NCBI GenBank assembly: GCA_031769625.1
Contig: JAUIMM010000534.1
Span: forward strand, 5,296,001-5,360,000
Source of the DNA: Taudactylus pleione
Lineage: Eukaryota > Chordata > Amphibia > Anura > Myobatrachidae
Direction of reading: 5' to 3'
DNA: 64,000 bases
The translations under genes were made by a program, and so were the position numbers. Within the stretch, counting starts at the first letter, position 1. Every line of letters begins with the position of its first letter. Positions 35,823 through 45,770 of the stretch are shown here, piece by piece. Below the pieces are notes generated by a model. That model saw only the letters and a list, made by a program, of their open reading frames with translations, searched no databases and was not told the DNA's origin.

Positions 35823-36171
35823 TACATCAAAGCATATTTTGCGATCAAACGCATAAGCACCAAACTCCGGAATGCGATACATTCTGGAGCTTGGATGTAA
35901 AGGACAATGTCATCTTTAGATGGTGTTACGCAATAGAAGCCTATGGTCTTCTATTTGCATTTCCCCCTGAGAGGGATCCAATCAGATCCTTTGGTCACAG
36001 TATTCTCTCCCTTAACGTATCTCTGTGCTAATGAAAAGACATTAACATTGCATATACTATACACTCACTTATAGTACACATAAACATATACTTACTGGTC
36101 GGCTCCTGATAGAACACCTCTCCATCACACCACATGGGTTTATTTGAAGACAATAAAAGTACTTGACACAG
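35823..36171. other. Unique sequence downstream of the provirus
   Basis: About 350 bases, not recognised as a repeat, leading up to a candidate exon at 36172. Confidence 0.35.
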
Positions 36172-36246
36172 ATCGCCTTATTATTGACGAGAGGACTATG
36201 GACAAGGAGAGTTCCACAGCCGATAAGACTGAGCAGTCAAATTTAG
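36172..36246 (+). CDS. Candidate exon, hydrophilic linker of the Ig receptor gene
   Basis: A 75-base exon with acceptor TTGACACAG and donor TTTAG/GTAATT, phase 1-1 like the Ig exons upstream. It encodes a highly charged peptide around DERTMDKESSTADKTEQS. It could be a stalk between the Ig domains and the membrane, or part of a cytoplasmic tail. The link to the gene rests on strand, matching phase and position. Short exons of this size can arise by chance. Confidence 0.35.
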   Translation: MALLLTRGLWTRRVPQPIRLSSQI

Positions 36247-36348
36247 GTAATTTATTGTAATGGTGAGAGAGAGTTAAGATACAGTAGGTAAACACTATAC
36301 TATATATTAGACCGGTTTGAAAATAATTGGGTAACCATCCTCATTTAT

Positions 36349-37114
36349 GGGCCCATTTATCAATTATCGCATTTGCAATGTGATCTCGGCACCATATTAG
36401 TGGCCGTAACTATGGTGGTGCGACATGTGCCATAGTACAGGGGACCACGGGCCAGAGGGTGCTGTTCGGACCTGTCAATTTTCTGTTTAGAATGATTCTC
36501 ACTTGTATTTCCTATTTTTTTTATTCCCAGGATTCCTGGCACCCCCTATTCCCTCCCTGGCTGAGATTCCTCCATCTGGCCACCTCCCCAAGCACCTTCA
36601 GTCACATCCTCTTTTATTTGCACACACATTTCAAAATACTGTCATACCCGGGACTCAAACCAATCACCTCTCACATGGCATTCAGACACCTTACACATGG
36701 AGCTATCTTCCCCACAATTTCTGATGGCAGCCCATGAGGCCACACCCCATTTTTGGGCGCGCGTCTTATGTCTCTATTTATAAAAACAGGGGGAGGTTCG
36801 CCAATGCTCTTCCTGGCCCAGGGAACCAAAAAGTCTAGTGACGGCTCTGGCGGACTTATCGCTTGGATGTATCAATTTGCACCTGCAGGGACAGGTGCTC
36901 CGCAAAGACCTTGTCCCTGCGATGTGCCGGGAGTGCAGTAACTGTGTCAGCTTGTGCCTGTTCCGGCGGATATGGAGGGACATCACCAGATATCGGAGAT
37001 ATATGCTGCAATCCCTTCATGATACATGAGGGAATACTTATTATATGGGGCTAACCCACCTAAACAGGTGTTTTCTGGGAATACACCACAAATATTGAAT
37101 GATAAATGGGTCCC
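36349..37114. mobile_element. MITE with GGGCCCATTTATCAA ends, copy 1
   Basis: The left end GGGCCCATTTATCAATTATC is mirrored at the right by GAATGATAAATGGGTCCC. It shares ends and an internal TTGGATGT(A/G)TCA-type segment with the 40266-41154 element. A hAT-type element (36398-36849) lies inside it. Confidence 0.7.
36398..36849. mobile_element. Diverged hAT-type element nested in a MITE
   Basis: The ends TAGTGGCCGTAACTA and TCTAGTGACGGCTCTG are degenerate forms of the TIR of the 9641-9923 element, in reverse orientation. They also share the internal ACAAGTGAGAAT / ATTCTCACTTGT segment. No intact octamer duplication is visible, so this is an old or rearranged copy. Confidence 0.6.
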
Positions 37115-37385
37115 ATAGTATATAGTGTGTATGGATGATTGTTTCAGCATTTCACAGATAAAACAGAGTCATTCAATTATCTATTGCCGTGTACAATAAA
37201 TTACATTTAATGACAAATTATAAAACAGATATAAAACACAAAAATACATTCATTTTAAACACTTGAAAATGAATGTTGCAAAAAGGAATAAAACATCTTT
37301 GAAAGACACTGGTTGCCGTAAATTTGCTGGGAAGAAAAATTGAGGTACAAACTGCTGCAGTTCTAAAAAGAGTTTAAGGGGTATA

Positions 37386-37547
37386 TTTACTAAAGTGCAT
37401 GTTTTTAGAAGTGGAGGTGTTGGCCATAGCAACCAATAAGATTCTACTTACAGTATAATTTATCTAGCACCTTCTAGAAGATAATAGCTAGAACCTGATT
37501 GGTTGCTTTGGGCAACATCTCCACTTTTTAAAACCTGCATTTTAGTA
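37386..37547. mobile_element. Hairpin MITE, TTTACTAAAGTGC family, copy 2
   Basis: TTTACTAAAGTGCATGTTTT pairs with AAACCTGCATTTTAGTAA. The inner arms carry GAAGTGGAGGTGTTGGCCAT and an inverse copy. Same family as 12852-13008. Confidence 0.75.
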
Positions 37548-37996
37548 ATATTCAGCTATGACTTGAATAATTAAATTGTAATGCATCAATCAATAATATT
37601 TATAAAGTAACAATTAAATGAGTCATGCATGGATCCATAACGGGAACTCAACGAGAAGGTTTAGAACATGTCTGAGATGTAATGATGGGCAAGGTTCCCT
37701 TTGGAGCCAAATGTACTCCTAATGAATGGCTGAGGATATAAAATGAGAGGTAACGCCATCCACAAGCGTTGAATGTAGGCAGGTTGGTAACTGATCCAGG
37801 TGAAGCAATATACCAAACATCAGGCAGCCCATGTTAAAAACTTTCAGTTTTTGGAGTTTAACTGGGAGAACCTATACCATGTTCAGGTGGAGTAGGTTCC
37901 TGTAGCTCAGCTCCTTTTTATGGGAAGGAGGTTCAGGTTACAAAGAGGATCCCTCTGCCCCCGCATTCCCTCCGGCAGTGCACATGCGGGAACTCA
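37548..37996. other. No recognised gene
   Basis: About 450 bases without a plausible exon or identifiable repeat on either strand. Confidence 0.35.
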
Positions 37997-38527
37997 GGGC
38001 TTGATTCAGGTTGGTTCACAAGGCTGCGTTCGCACGCACCCGCTCGCTGTGAAAATATGCTAGTGAATGAATGCAATCGCACAGCTACCACAGCACTATA
38101 CCAAGACGCCCATCACTGTATAAAGCCACCCACTTCCCATGATATCCATCCGCAAGTCAGCAAAAACATCAGTAACATCGAACTCAAACGCACAGTTGTG
38201 GTTGACCATGACCTGCCGCACATACTGCTAAACTTCCTCTCGCCAACTAGATCTCTGGCTACATATACAATCGTATGGGCTTAATTATGCACGCCCCTGT
38301 AACGGCGTTCAAACGCACAGGCACGCCTGCATTCGCTCGACCTCCCCCCCCTCTCCACCCCCAAAGGGTCACTTCCTGTCAATCACTGTGTAATGGGACT
38401 GCGTACTTACTGCGATCGATTTTGTCACCGCAGCCGCCGGTTCTCTCACGCGCACTGCATGTGCAGAATGCAAACATCGGCCGGCTGCATGCGAACGCAG
38501 CCTTGCGAACTAACCTGAATCAGGCTC
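37997..38527. mobile_element. Harbinger-like MITE, 531 bp, TCA flanks
   Basis: The left end GGGCTTGATTCAGGTTGGTT is mirrored by AACCTGAATCAGGCTC. The next inner parts also pair (CAAGGCTGCGTTCGCA with TGCGAACGCAGCCTTG). TCA stands at both flanks (37994-37996 and 38528-38530). The TIR core TGATTCAG is shared with the other Harbinger MITEs. Confidence 0.75.
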
Positions 38528-38766
38528 TCAGTTCACACATGCGCAGTAACACTGCCGAATTGGACCTGGCAGTGTAAAATTCAGCCACTACTAATTCGTG
38601 ATACATACTGTATTGTGGGGACGGCTACTTTTCGGTCATGTTTGCACCGTATTGAGTTTACCTGGTATTTTAGTATCCACCACCTAAACCTGCAGCAATT
38701 TGCATACTTTATTGTCGCAGGTTAATCAGCCCTCGTTAATAAATAGGCCCCAAAATTTAAGTGACC

Positions 38767-38927
38767 AGGGGGAGATGTGCTAAGCCTTTGAGAGAGATAA
38801 AGTACCAGTCAATCAGCTCCTAACTGTCACTTCACAGACTATTGAAAAATTACAGTTAGGAGCTGATTGGTTGGTACTTTATCTCCATCCACTTTATCAC
38901 TCTCCAAGGCTTAGTACATCTGGCCCC
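38767..38927. mobile_element. Hairpin MITE, TACTAAGC family, copy 4
   Basis: GGGGGAGATGTGCTAAGCCT pairs with AAGGCTTAGTACATCTGGCCCC. Inner arms carry CCAGTCAATCAGCTCCTAAC and its inverse. Confidence 0.8.
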
Positions 38928-39028
38928 AGATGTTCTATAACCTTATAATTTTGTGGATAATCAGATGCTTCTTGCATTTGTGTGGTTGGAGTTAATGCAG
39001 GATAAAGATGTGCTGATGTGTTTGCTAG

Positions 39029-39142
39029 TTATGTCATTACAAGTTGCAGTAGGTTTGAAGAGTTGGTATGCTTTTGGTGTAATCTGGTTACTTTGGTTTA
39101 AACTCTGGTGCATTCTTAATGTGTTAAGCATCAGCACTCTTT
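39029..39142 (+). CDS. Weak candidate for a transmembrane exon of the Ig receptor gene
   Basis: A 114-base stretch between TTTGCTAG and T/GTAAGAG is phase 1-1 and encodes a strongly hydrophobic segment (WYAFGVIWLLWFKLWCILNV) that could span a membrane. The frame is open and hydrophobic further upstream too (from 38953), and the acceptor lacks a strong pyrimidine tract. A chance open frame is quite possible. It lies between the charged exon at 36172 and the tyrosine-rich exon at 41422, where a membrane span would be expected. Confidence 0.2.
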
Positions 39143-39159
39143 GTAAGAGTGGGATCTCT

Positions 39160-40176
39160 GGGCATGATTCATTAAGGAACAATGGGCCCGATTCAGAGCC
39201 GCTCGCTGTTTGCGAGCGCTCGCTCTGAATCAGAGCGGGGATTTATTTAATTTGTTTTGGCCACCAGGCCGCTCGCTAAGCTGTGGGTGACCACCCACAG
39301 CTTTTGCAAGCGGCCTGGCGATGGTCGCGATTATCGCGACCATCGGGCTTGTGAGGAGACCTTGTGGTAGGGTCTCAGCTCTCGCAAGCCCGAGTGGACT
39401 TCCTGCTCTAATAGAGCAGGAAGTCCACTACTGACATCACGAGTGATGTCAGTAGGGCCGCCCACAAACATTTGTGCAGCCACCCCCCCCCTCCCCACCT
39501 ACAAAACGGGGAGAGCTGTCAATCAACATCGACAGCCGCCCCGTCTTGTAGCGAAACCCGTTGCGACGGAGCTGCCGTCGCAGTACGGGTCTCGTGCATG
39601 CGCACTCCGGAGGCGGCGCATGCGCAGTCGTGGTCCAGTCGTGGACCGACGACCCGCTTGCAAGCGATGTGCGCTCTTGAGCGGGTCTGAATCAAGCCCA
39701 CTATTGTGTTCGCAGCTCCGCAATTGCACGCAGGTCTGCTGCAAAAAAAATGCTAATGAATGCTATTGCAATGCCGTCGCACTGCCAGCATAGAGACGAC
39801 CACTGCCTCCCACTACTGCTATCTCACATCTGTAATACTTTGCAAACCTTCACAAACATCGGTAACATCGAGTACCATTGGTCCCTCATGCAGAATTACG
39901 GCAGCCCAGACATTACTTAGAAATTGTACTCCAGCTTCGTATGCAATCGCAATGGCTAATTTATGCACGCTGTTCTAACGGACAGCCACACCTGCGTTTC
40001 TCCGATCACCCCCAAACGTTCACTGCCTGTCAATCACTCTGTGATGGATTTCCGTGGTCTCCGTGATCGTAGTGGTGCCTTCGTGCACTGCAATGCATAC
40101 GCATGCAAGTTAATGTATGCAACAATCGCCCATCTGCGTACGCTTTAGCAACAGCGGTCCTTAATGAATCAGGCCC
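39160..40176. mobile_element. Outer Harbinger-like MITE of a nested pair
   Basis: The left end GGGCATGATTCATTAAGGA is the inverse of the right end TCCTTAATGAATCAGGCCC. A second MITE is inserted about 22 bases inside the left end. The remaining internal part (39701-40150) has the GTTCGCAGCTCCGC and CTAATTTATGCACGC motifs of this MITE group. Confidence 0.75.
39183..39700. mobile_element. Inner Harbinger-type MITE, nested in the 39160-40176 MITE
   Basis: The left end TGGGCCCGATTCAGAGCCGC and right end GCGGGTCTGAATCAAGCCCA are inverted. The inside resembles 22165-22713 (GTGGGTGACCACCCACAGC, GATGGTCGCGAT, ACTGACATCACGAGTGATGT). The flanks CAA and CTA differ by one base, so the duplication has decayed or the border is off by one or two bases. 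Confidence 0.75.
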
Positions 40177-40265
40177 TCCGAGCGGTTCTAGCTTTCTAGA
40201 ATCTATCCTTGTATAAATCATATTTTAATTTACTGTATAGCAACATTTCAAAATTAACAGGAAAC

Positions 40266-41154
40266 GGGCCCATTTATCAAGGATAGCTTTTGCAAAGCGA
40301 TCTGGGCATACCAGTAACGCCCCTGATCGCTTTGCAAAAAGCGATCCTATTGGCTGGATGTGTCATCCGGGACATGCAGGGGCACGGGCCCATCCCTGAG
40401 ATGTCTCCGGAGAGTTGCCGACCATTGCAGGGGGGTGATGAGTATGCGCAGTCCCGTGGACTGCACATGCACATCCGCCATAGCCGGGGAGGGTTCTGGC
40501 AGATCCTTCTGCCGGCTAATAGTGCGCGGTGTAGCTCATAGGCTACAGCGGCTAATGCCACCTTCAGATGTCGTTAGCTGCGGGGGCCAATATCTGGAAT
40601 GCATCGCATACCGGATGTTGGTAAATTTGGCAGCATCGTTTCCCCAATAGAAACCTATGGAGGAGGCAGCTGCCAGCGGCACTGGAGGGATAACAGCAAG
40701 TATCGGAGATACCTGCTGTGGTCCCTCCTTCATACATCCGGGCAGGGACGGACTGGGGCTGTATATCAGCCCTGGTAGTCCGCCCTGCACTTCCATGTAG
40801 ACGTGGGCTTGGTAAATGCAAGGGGGCGTGCCACGAGTCACGGGGGCTGGCCACGCAGCACAGCCCCTGTCTCTTTTCGGCCCAGCACAGCTGCCGCCGG
40901 CCCATACACGCCTCCACCCCTTCCGGTTCAGTGAAATTTTAATGAATTCGGAGCCGTTGGGTGGAGGGCGGGGGTCTTTTCCTTCACCCCTCCTCGAGCC
41001 GGTCCTTAGGCCATCGGCCCTTCTGGCATATGCCAGAAGTGCCCGATGGCCAGTCCAGCCCTGCATCCGGGGGATACTTTAATATTTGAGGCAAACCCCC
41101 GATGATGGGTGTTTTGGGGGATTTTACCTCAAATAAACTTTGATAAATGGGCCC
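40266..41154. mobile_element. MITE with GGGCCCATTTATCAA ends, copy 2, carrying a nested hAT element
   Basis: GGGCCCATTTATCAAGGATA at the left is mirrored by AAACTTTGATAAATGGGCCC at the right. Subterminal GCTTTTGCAAAGCGATC forms a local hairpin with GATCGCTTTGCAAAAAGC. Confidence 0.85.
40743..41063. mobile_element. Non-autonomous hAT element, 321 bp, nested
   Basis: The ends CAGGGACGGACTGG and CCAGTCCAGCCCTG are inverted with one mismatch. CATCCGGG flanks both sides (40735-40742 and 41064-41071). It sits inside the GGGCCCATTTATCAA MITE, so that element is older. Confidence 0.92.
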
Positions 41155-41421
41155 CACAGTGACTTAACTAGACAGGATAACAACCAGTTCTTTCCACCAG
41201 GTCATTAATTTAGCCTGTTTAAACATGAAAACCTGCATAATAATGCAGAAGGCATCACAAAAGGGAAAATGGCTTTTGTGCAACATTCTACTTTATTTAC
41301 ATAATTGATCCTAAATGTCATTATTGCATACTTATTACCTGTATACATAAATTCCTTTTCTAATCTTACCGTGTTGCTTTCTGTATTGTCTGACAATTTA
41401 TTTTTACTTTTTCATCCAAAG

Positions 41422-41508
41422 ATTCTGAATATTTTCTCCTTTTTGGCTCAGAAGATGACGGATATTATGACACTCCAGAACATAGCGATTATTACACTAT
41501 AGAACAAG
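41422..41508 (+). CDS. Candidate cytoplasmic exon with two ITIM-like motifs
   Basis: An 87-base exon with acceptor TTTTTCATCCAAAG after a T-rich tract and donor CAAG/GTACAT, phase 1-1. The peptide is acidic and tyrosine-rich. It begins with SEYFLL, has YYDTPEH in the middle and then SDYYTI. SEYFLL and SDYYTI both fit the inhibitory motif (S/I/V/L)xYxx(I/V/L), which recruits SH2 phosphatases in receptor tails. Its position on the same strand and in the same phase as the Ig exons makes it a good candidate for the tail of that receptor. The provirus and other elements lie between them, so the connection needs transcript evidence. Confidence 0.5.
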
Positions 41509-41620
41509 GTACATTTCTTATGGTCAATCAAAAAAATATATAGCAATTATTTTTGTATTAATTTGTAAACATAAGGGTATGTATATTGTGTACTTGATCA
41601 ATATGCTTTATACCCCGAAG

Positions 41621-41677
41621 GAAAAGCCAAAGCCCTGCTGGAATTCATAGACAGAAATTATGTATATAATAAACTTG
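41621..41677 (+). CDS. Candidate second cytoplasmic exon with a YxxL motif
   Basis: A 57-base stretch with acceptor ACCCCGAAG and donor TTG/GTGAGA, phase 1-1, starting 112 bases after the previous candidate. It encodes KALLEFIDRNYVYNKL, whose YNKL is a YxxL motif. Together with SEYFLL and SDYYTI it would give three tyrosine motifs about 20 residues apart. The acceptor is only fair. Confidence 0.38.
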
Positions 41678-41853
41678 GTGAGATACAAAAATGCAAACAC
41701 GTTATTTCATGACAGCCTGACAAAATGATCAGGAGAAAATGGGTCCACTTAAGTGTTCATCAAATAGTTGTCACAGTGCTTTTAACTATGAAAGAGCTAC
41801 CTAAAGTTCTAAGTTAATGCAATATGTAATGTCCCATTTTTACTAGGGACCAA

Positions 41854-42372
41854 GGCCCTGATTCAGAACCGCTTGCAAGCGCTGTGCGCTCGCAAGCAGC
41901 CCTATGTTTATGCACTGCGCAGTGGCCGGCGTGCGCGAGCCCCACCGAGTGTCTGAAGTTCAGTCGCTACAGGGCTCGCAACAAGACGAGGCGGCTGTCG
42001 ATGGTGAGTGACAGCTCGCCCCATTTTGTGGGGGGGTTGGGGGGGTGGCTGGACAAACGCAGGTGTTCCCTTAGGAACGCCTGGTGTTTGTAGGGAGGTC
42101 TTACTGACATCACTACTGATGTCAGTAGTGGACTTCCTGCTCTATTAGAGAAGGGAGTCTACTCGGCCTTGCGGAAGCCTAGACCCTACCGTAGGGTCTC
42201 GTTGCAAGATCGATGGTCGCAATTATCACTATGATCTCCTGGCCGCTCGCACAAGCTGTGGGTGGTCTCCCACAACTTTGCGAGTGGGCGGAGTACAAAA
42301 ATAAAAAAAATAAAAATGCGCCCAGAATCTCAGGGTGCGGGCAGCGGTAGCGAGCAGCTCTGAATCAGGGCC
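41854..42372. mobile_element. Harbinger-type MITE, about 519 bp
   Basis: GGCCCTGATTCAGAACCGCT is mirrored by AGCAGCTCTGAATCAGGGCC. The inside carries ACTGACATCACTACTGATGT and other motifs shared with the 22165 and 39183 MITEs. The flanks CAA and CAG suggest a decayed duplication. Confidence 0.7.
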
Positions 42373-42433
42373 CAGATTCGAATTGATCAGAGAGGCAAAC
42401 TGGGTGATATATGTTTCCCTTTTTTCACAACAG

Positions 42434-42480
42434 ACACAATGACAGACATATTTATAAGGGTACAATGCCATTTTATTTAG
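42434..42480 (+). CDS. Candidate terminal exon of the Ig receptor gene
   Basis: A strong acceptor (CCCTTTTTTCACAACAG) is followed in phase 1 by 15 codons and a TAG stop (42478-42480). An AATAAA lies at 42623. If real it would end the reading frame opened by the phase-1 exons upstream. The short coding part has no recognisable motif, so the case rests on splice signal, phase and poly(A) signal. Confidence 0.25.
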
Positions 42481-43008
42481 AGACATATAAATGCCACATA
42501 CTGTAACAAAAGTACACTTGCTACATTATCTCAGCTTTCCTTATACGTGACTTGTTACAATAATTGAAACGCAATTAAAACAACTAGTTTCTGCAAAGCT
42601 ACTGTACTACACTTCTGGTTATAATAAACACCATGCTGCTTTACGGGAAAAATAGGGACTTGAATACACTTTTGCGGCTTTAGCAAGCACAGTCCAGTAT
42701 AAGAGAAAATAGACATTTGCATACACTTTTGCGGCTTTAGCAAGCACAGTCCAGCATAAGAGTAAAAATAGGGATTTTACGTACATTTTTGCGGCTTTAG
42801 CCAGCACAGTCCAGCATTTAGGTACTACCAGAACAAGAGCATGAAGTACGTTGGCATGGCATCAACCTCAGAACATTTACCAGCATATGAGTACATATAT
42901 ATTTCATTGTGAACCATTGAGCCAAATAGAGACCACATAGGCATAACAGTTTCAGCATTAGAAACATTTACCAGCAAGTTTGCATAGAAGACCTTTAAAG
43001 AAATTTGT
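42481..43008. other. Possible 3' untranslated region and short direct repeats
   Basis: AATAAA at 42623. From 42655 to 42815 a block of about 60 bases with TTTTGCGGCTTTAGCAAGCA and CAGTCCAG occurs three times. No other gene is seen. Confidence 0.4.
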
Positions 43009-43699
43009 ATTTAAATTAGGGGTGTGCACCGGCCACTTTTCGTGTTTTGGTTTTGGATCTTTCTTCGTGTTTTGGATCTGGATTGGTTTTGCCAAAACCA
43101 CCCTTCCGGGTTGTGTTTTGGATCTGTATTTTTTTTTTAAAAAGCAGAAAAACAGCTAAAATCACAGATTTTTTTTGTTCCTTTGCTGTTATTAACCTCA
43201 ATAACATTCATTTCCACTCATTTCCAGTATATTCTGAACACCTCAGAATATTGATTCTAGGCCAAACGGTTGCACTGAGGTAGCTGGATGACTATGCTGT
43301 GCGACACAAATGGGCGGCACAAACACGTGGCCCATCTAGGAGTGGCACTGCAGTGGCAGGCAGGATGGCAGTTTGAAAAACTAGGCCCCAAAGAGTACAT
43401 AGTGCAAAGAAAACAAAGAGGTGCAAGATGGAATTGTCCTTGTCCCCTCCCACCCACTCTTATATTGTATAAACAGGACATGCACACTTTAACAAACCAA
43501 TAATTTCAGTGCCAGGGTCTGCCACGCGACTGTGGCTGAAATGATTGGTTCAATTGGGCCCCCACAAAACAAGCTGACAATCTGTCCCTGCACAAACTGG
43601 CTCTACAGAAGCAAGATGTCATGACAGGTGTTCCGATGACAGTGACATTTTCTTTTTCGGGCAGCAGCCTTGCCACAGAAGAATCCTTGAGCATGGCTG

Positions 43700-44680
43700 C
43701 TGCTGGGAGTTGATTTTCTCATCCCAGAAGGGGGCCAGGAAGAGTGCTTTCCAAAAACAAACAATTGATTTAAATAATCCTTTGCAAACCTTCTAAAGGC
43801 ATTTCCCAACCTGTACAGGGACCTCAAAGTGGCACTTAACCGGCATAGATATGTGGACAAGCGTAAAATCTATGATTTATGGCAGGGGTAGCCAACCCTG
43901 GTCTTCGAGAGCTACCAACAGTACATGTTTTCCAGGTCTCCTCAGAGAATCACAACTGTAATAAATAATTAACTACACCTGTGGATCTTTTCAAATGTGG
44001 TGCTGAGTAATGAACACACCTGTGCACCAGCAAGGTCGTCTGGAAAACGTGAGCTCTCGAGGCCCGAGTCTGGCTACCCCTGATGTAAGGCCTTACGTTG
44101 TGTCTTTCTTGAGAATCCTGCACCTGCTTCTGCGGCTAGGAGTGGGTTTTCATCCCAGAAGGAGACCAGGAAGAGTGCTTCCAAAAACAATTGACTTAAA
44201 TAATCCTTTGCAAACCTTCTGTAAAGGCATTTCCCAACCTGTACAAGGACATTAAAAAAACAGAGTTAGTTAGTGGCTTCAAACTGCCGTTGTTCCCACT
44301 GTCCACTTAATCATATCAGATATCAGATATGTGAACAAGCGGAACAGAGCATTACATGCAACATTTCAGATTTAAGGTTTAAGTCTTACGTTGTGTTTTC
44401 TTGGGAATTCTTTCTTGAGCGCCATGCCTGCTTGCTGGGAGTAGATTTTTTTCATCCCAGAAGGGGACCAGAAACAGGAAGCATGCTTTCCAAAAATAGA
44501 TAAACAATTGCCTTAGATAATCCTTTGCAAACCTTCTATTCTGTAAAGGAATTTCCCAATCTGTACAGGGACATTAAAAAAAACAGAGTTAGTTAGTGGA
44601 CTTGAAATTGCCGTTGTTCCCACTGTCCACTTAACCATATTACTTAGATATGTGAACAAGTGGAACATAACATTAAATGC
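43700..44680 (+). pseudogene. Three tandem copies of a decayed hAT transposase segment in element A
   Basis: Three blocks, about 43709-43880, 44083-44345 and 44395-44700, each run through GCTGGGAG, TCATCCCAGAAGG, AATCCTTTGCAAACCTTCT, TTTCCCAACCTGTACA and TCCACTTAA(C/T)CATAT. They resemble the part of the intact protein gene around 57918-58275 (GCTGGGAGTCGTTCATCATC through ATGTCCACTTAACCAC). They point in the plus direction although the element ends point the other way. Stops occur in all frames. The first and second blocks are separated by a nested hAT element. Confidence 0.65.
43883..44082. mobile_element. Small hAT element nested in element A
   Basis: CAGGGGTAGCCAACCCTGGT at the left is mirrored by GAGTCTGGCTACCCCTG at the right. 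The flanks ATTTATGG and ATGTAAGG match at six of eight positions. TCTTCGAGAGC and GCTCTCGAGGC pair inside. Confidence 0.75.
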
Positions 44681-45244
44681 AACATTTCAGTTTAAGGTTT
44701 AAGTTTTACGTTGTATCTGGAGATCATTGACTATTCTCACACACTAAGGTTTAATAGAAATAGATACAACACCAGATCAGATGTTTACCCTGGAGGATCT
44801 GTCTGATTCATCATGGTGCCCCCAAGATTGTGCAAATTCTGCCAAAAGAGAGACTGACACCACGGCTAACATACAGTAGTCATACAAGAGTCACCTTCTG
44901 GATGTGAATTGTCTCATTTGCATGGGGAAAACCCAACCCTCAGATGAGATAGATCTCAGCCAGTGGACAACATTGAAATCACCATTAAAAGTCACAATGG
45001 AAGACTACAGTGTGGAGAATCTTTCGTCACAGTCAGGAGAGGCCTCAGAGAACATGAAAAAAGATGCTCTAGGTGCTGAACTTCAAGGGATTTCTCCATC
45101 ATGTTCTGCAGTGTGGAAAGGTTTCATTCACATGTTTTCTATAAAGCATTTCAAAGTTACAGCCTTCAAAGTGTCTGGCTATAACACCCACCTTGTGCAT
45201 TTTTGGGCAGCGTAGCCCTGCACCACACAGGATAGCATCTATAA

Positions 45245-45770
45245 AAAAATTTTTTTAAGAAGGGCAGCGGCCTACATTACAACACACAGGACAGCACCTG
45301 TAAAAAAAAAATTGTATGAGTGTACCCCTATAGCAGACAGGGCAGCCACTGTAAAAATTATTTGTAAGAGTGTACCCCTACAGCAGACAGGGCACCCCCT
45401 GTAAAAATTATTTGTATGAGTGTACCCCTACAGCAGACAGGACACCCCCTGTAAAAATTATTTGTATGAGTGTACCCCTACAGCAGACAGGACACCCCCT
45501 GTAAAAATTATTTGTAAGAGTGTACCCCTACAGCAGACAGGGCACCCCCTGTAAAAATGAATTGTATGAGTGTACCCCTACAGCAGACAGGGCACCCCCT
45601 GTAAAAATTATTTGTAAGAGTGTACCCCTACAGCAGACAGGGCATGCCCTGTAAAAAAAAAAAATGTATGAGTGTACCCCTACAGCAGACAGGGCACCCC
45701 CTGTAAAAATTATTTGTATGAGCGTACCCCTACAGCAGACAGGGCAGCCCCTGTACAACACAGCACTACA
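45245..45770. repeat. 50-bp tandem repeat, about nine copies, in element A
   Basis: TGTACCCCTACAGCAGACAG recurs at 45371, 45421, 45471, 45521, 45571 and 45621, with an earlier diverged copy at 45321 and later ones near 45674 and 45724. Each is followed by GGGCACCCCCTGTAAAAATT. It occupies the position held by the 160-bp array in element C, but the sequence is different. Confidence 0.88.

Noticed and set aside
37997..38527. Host gene exon in the open frame at 38057-38284
   Set aside because: The frame lies wholly inside a MITE with inverted ends and TCA flanks.
40536..41066. A 176-codon minus-strand open frame
   Set aside because: It crosses the borders of a MITE and a nested hAT element and has no recognisable domain.
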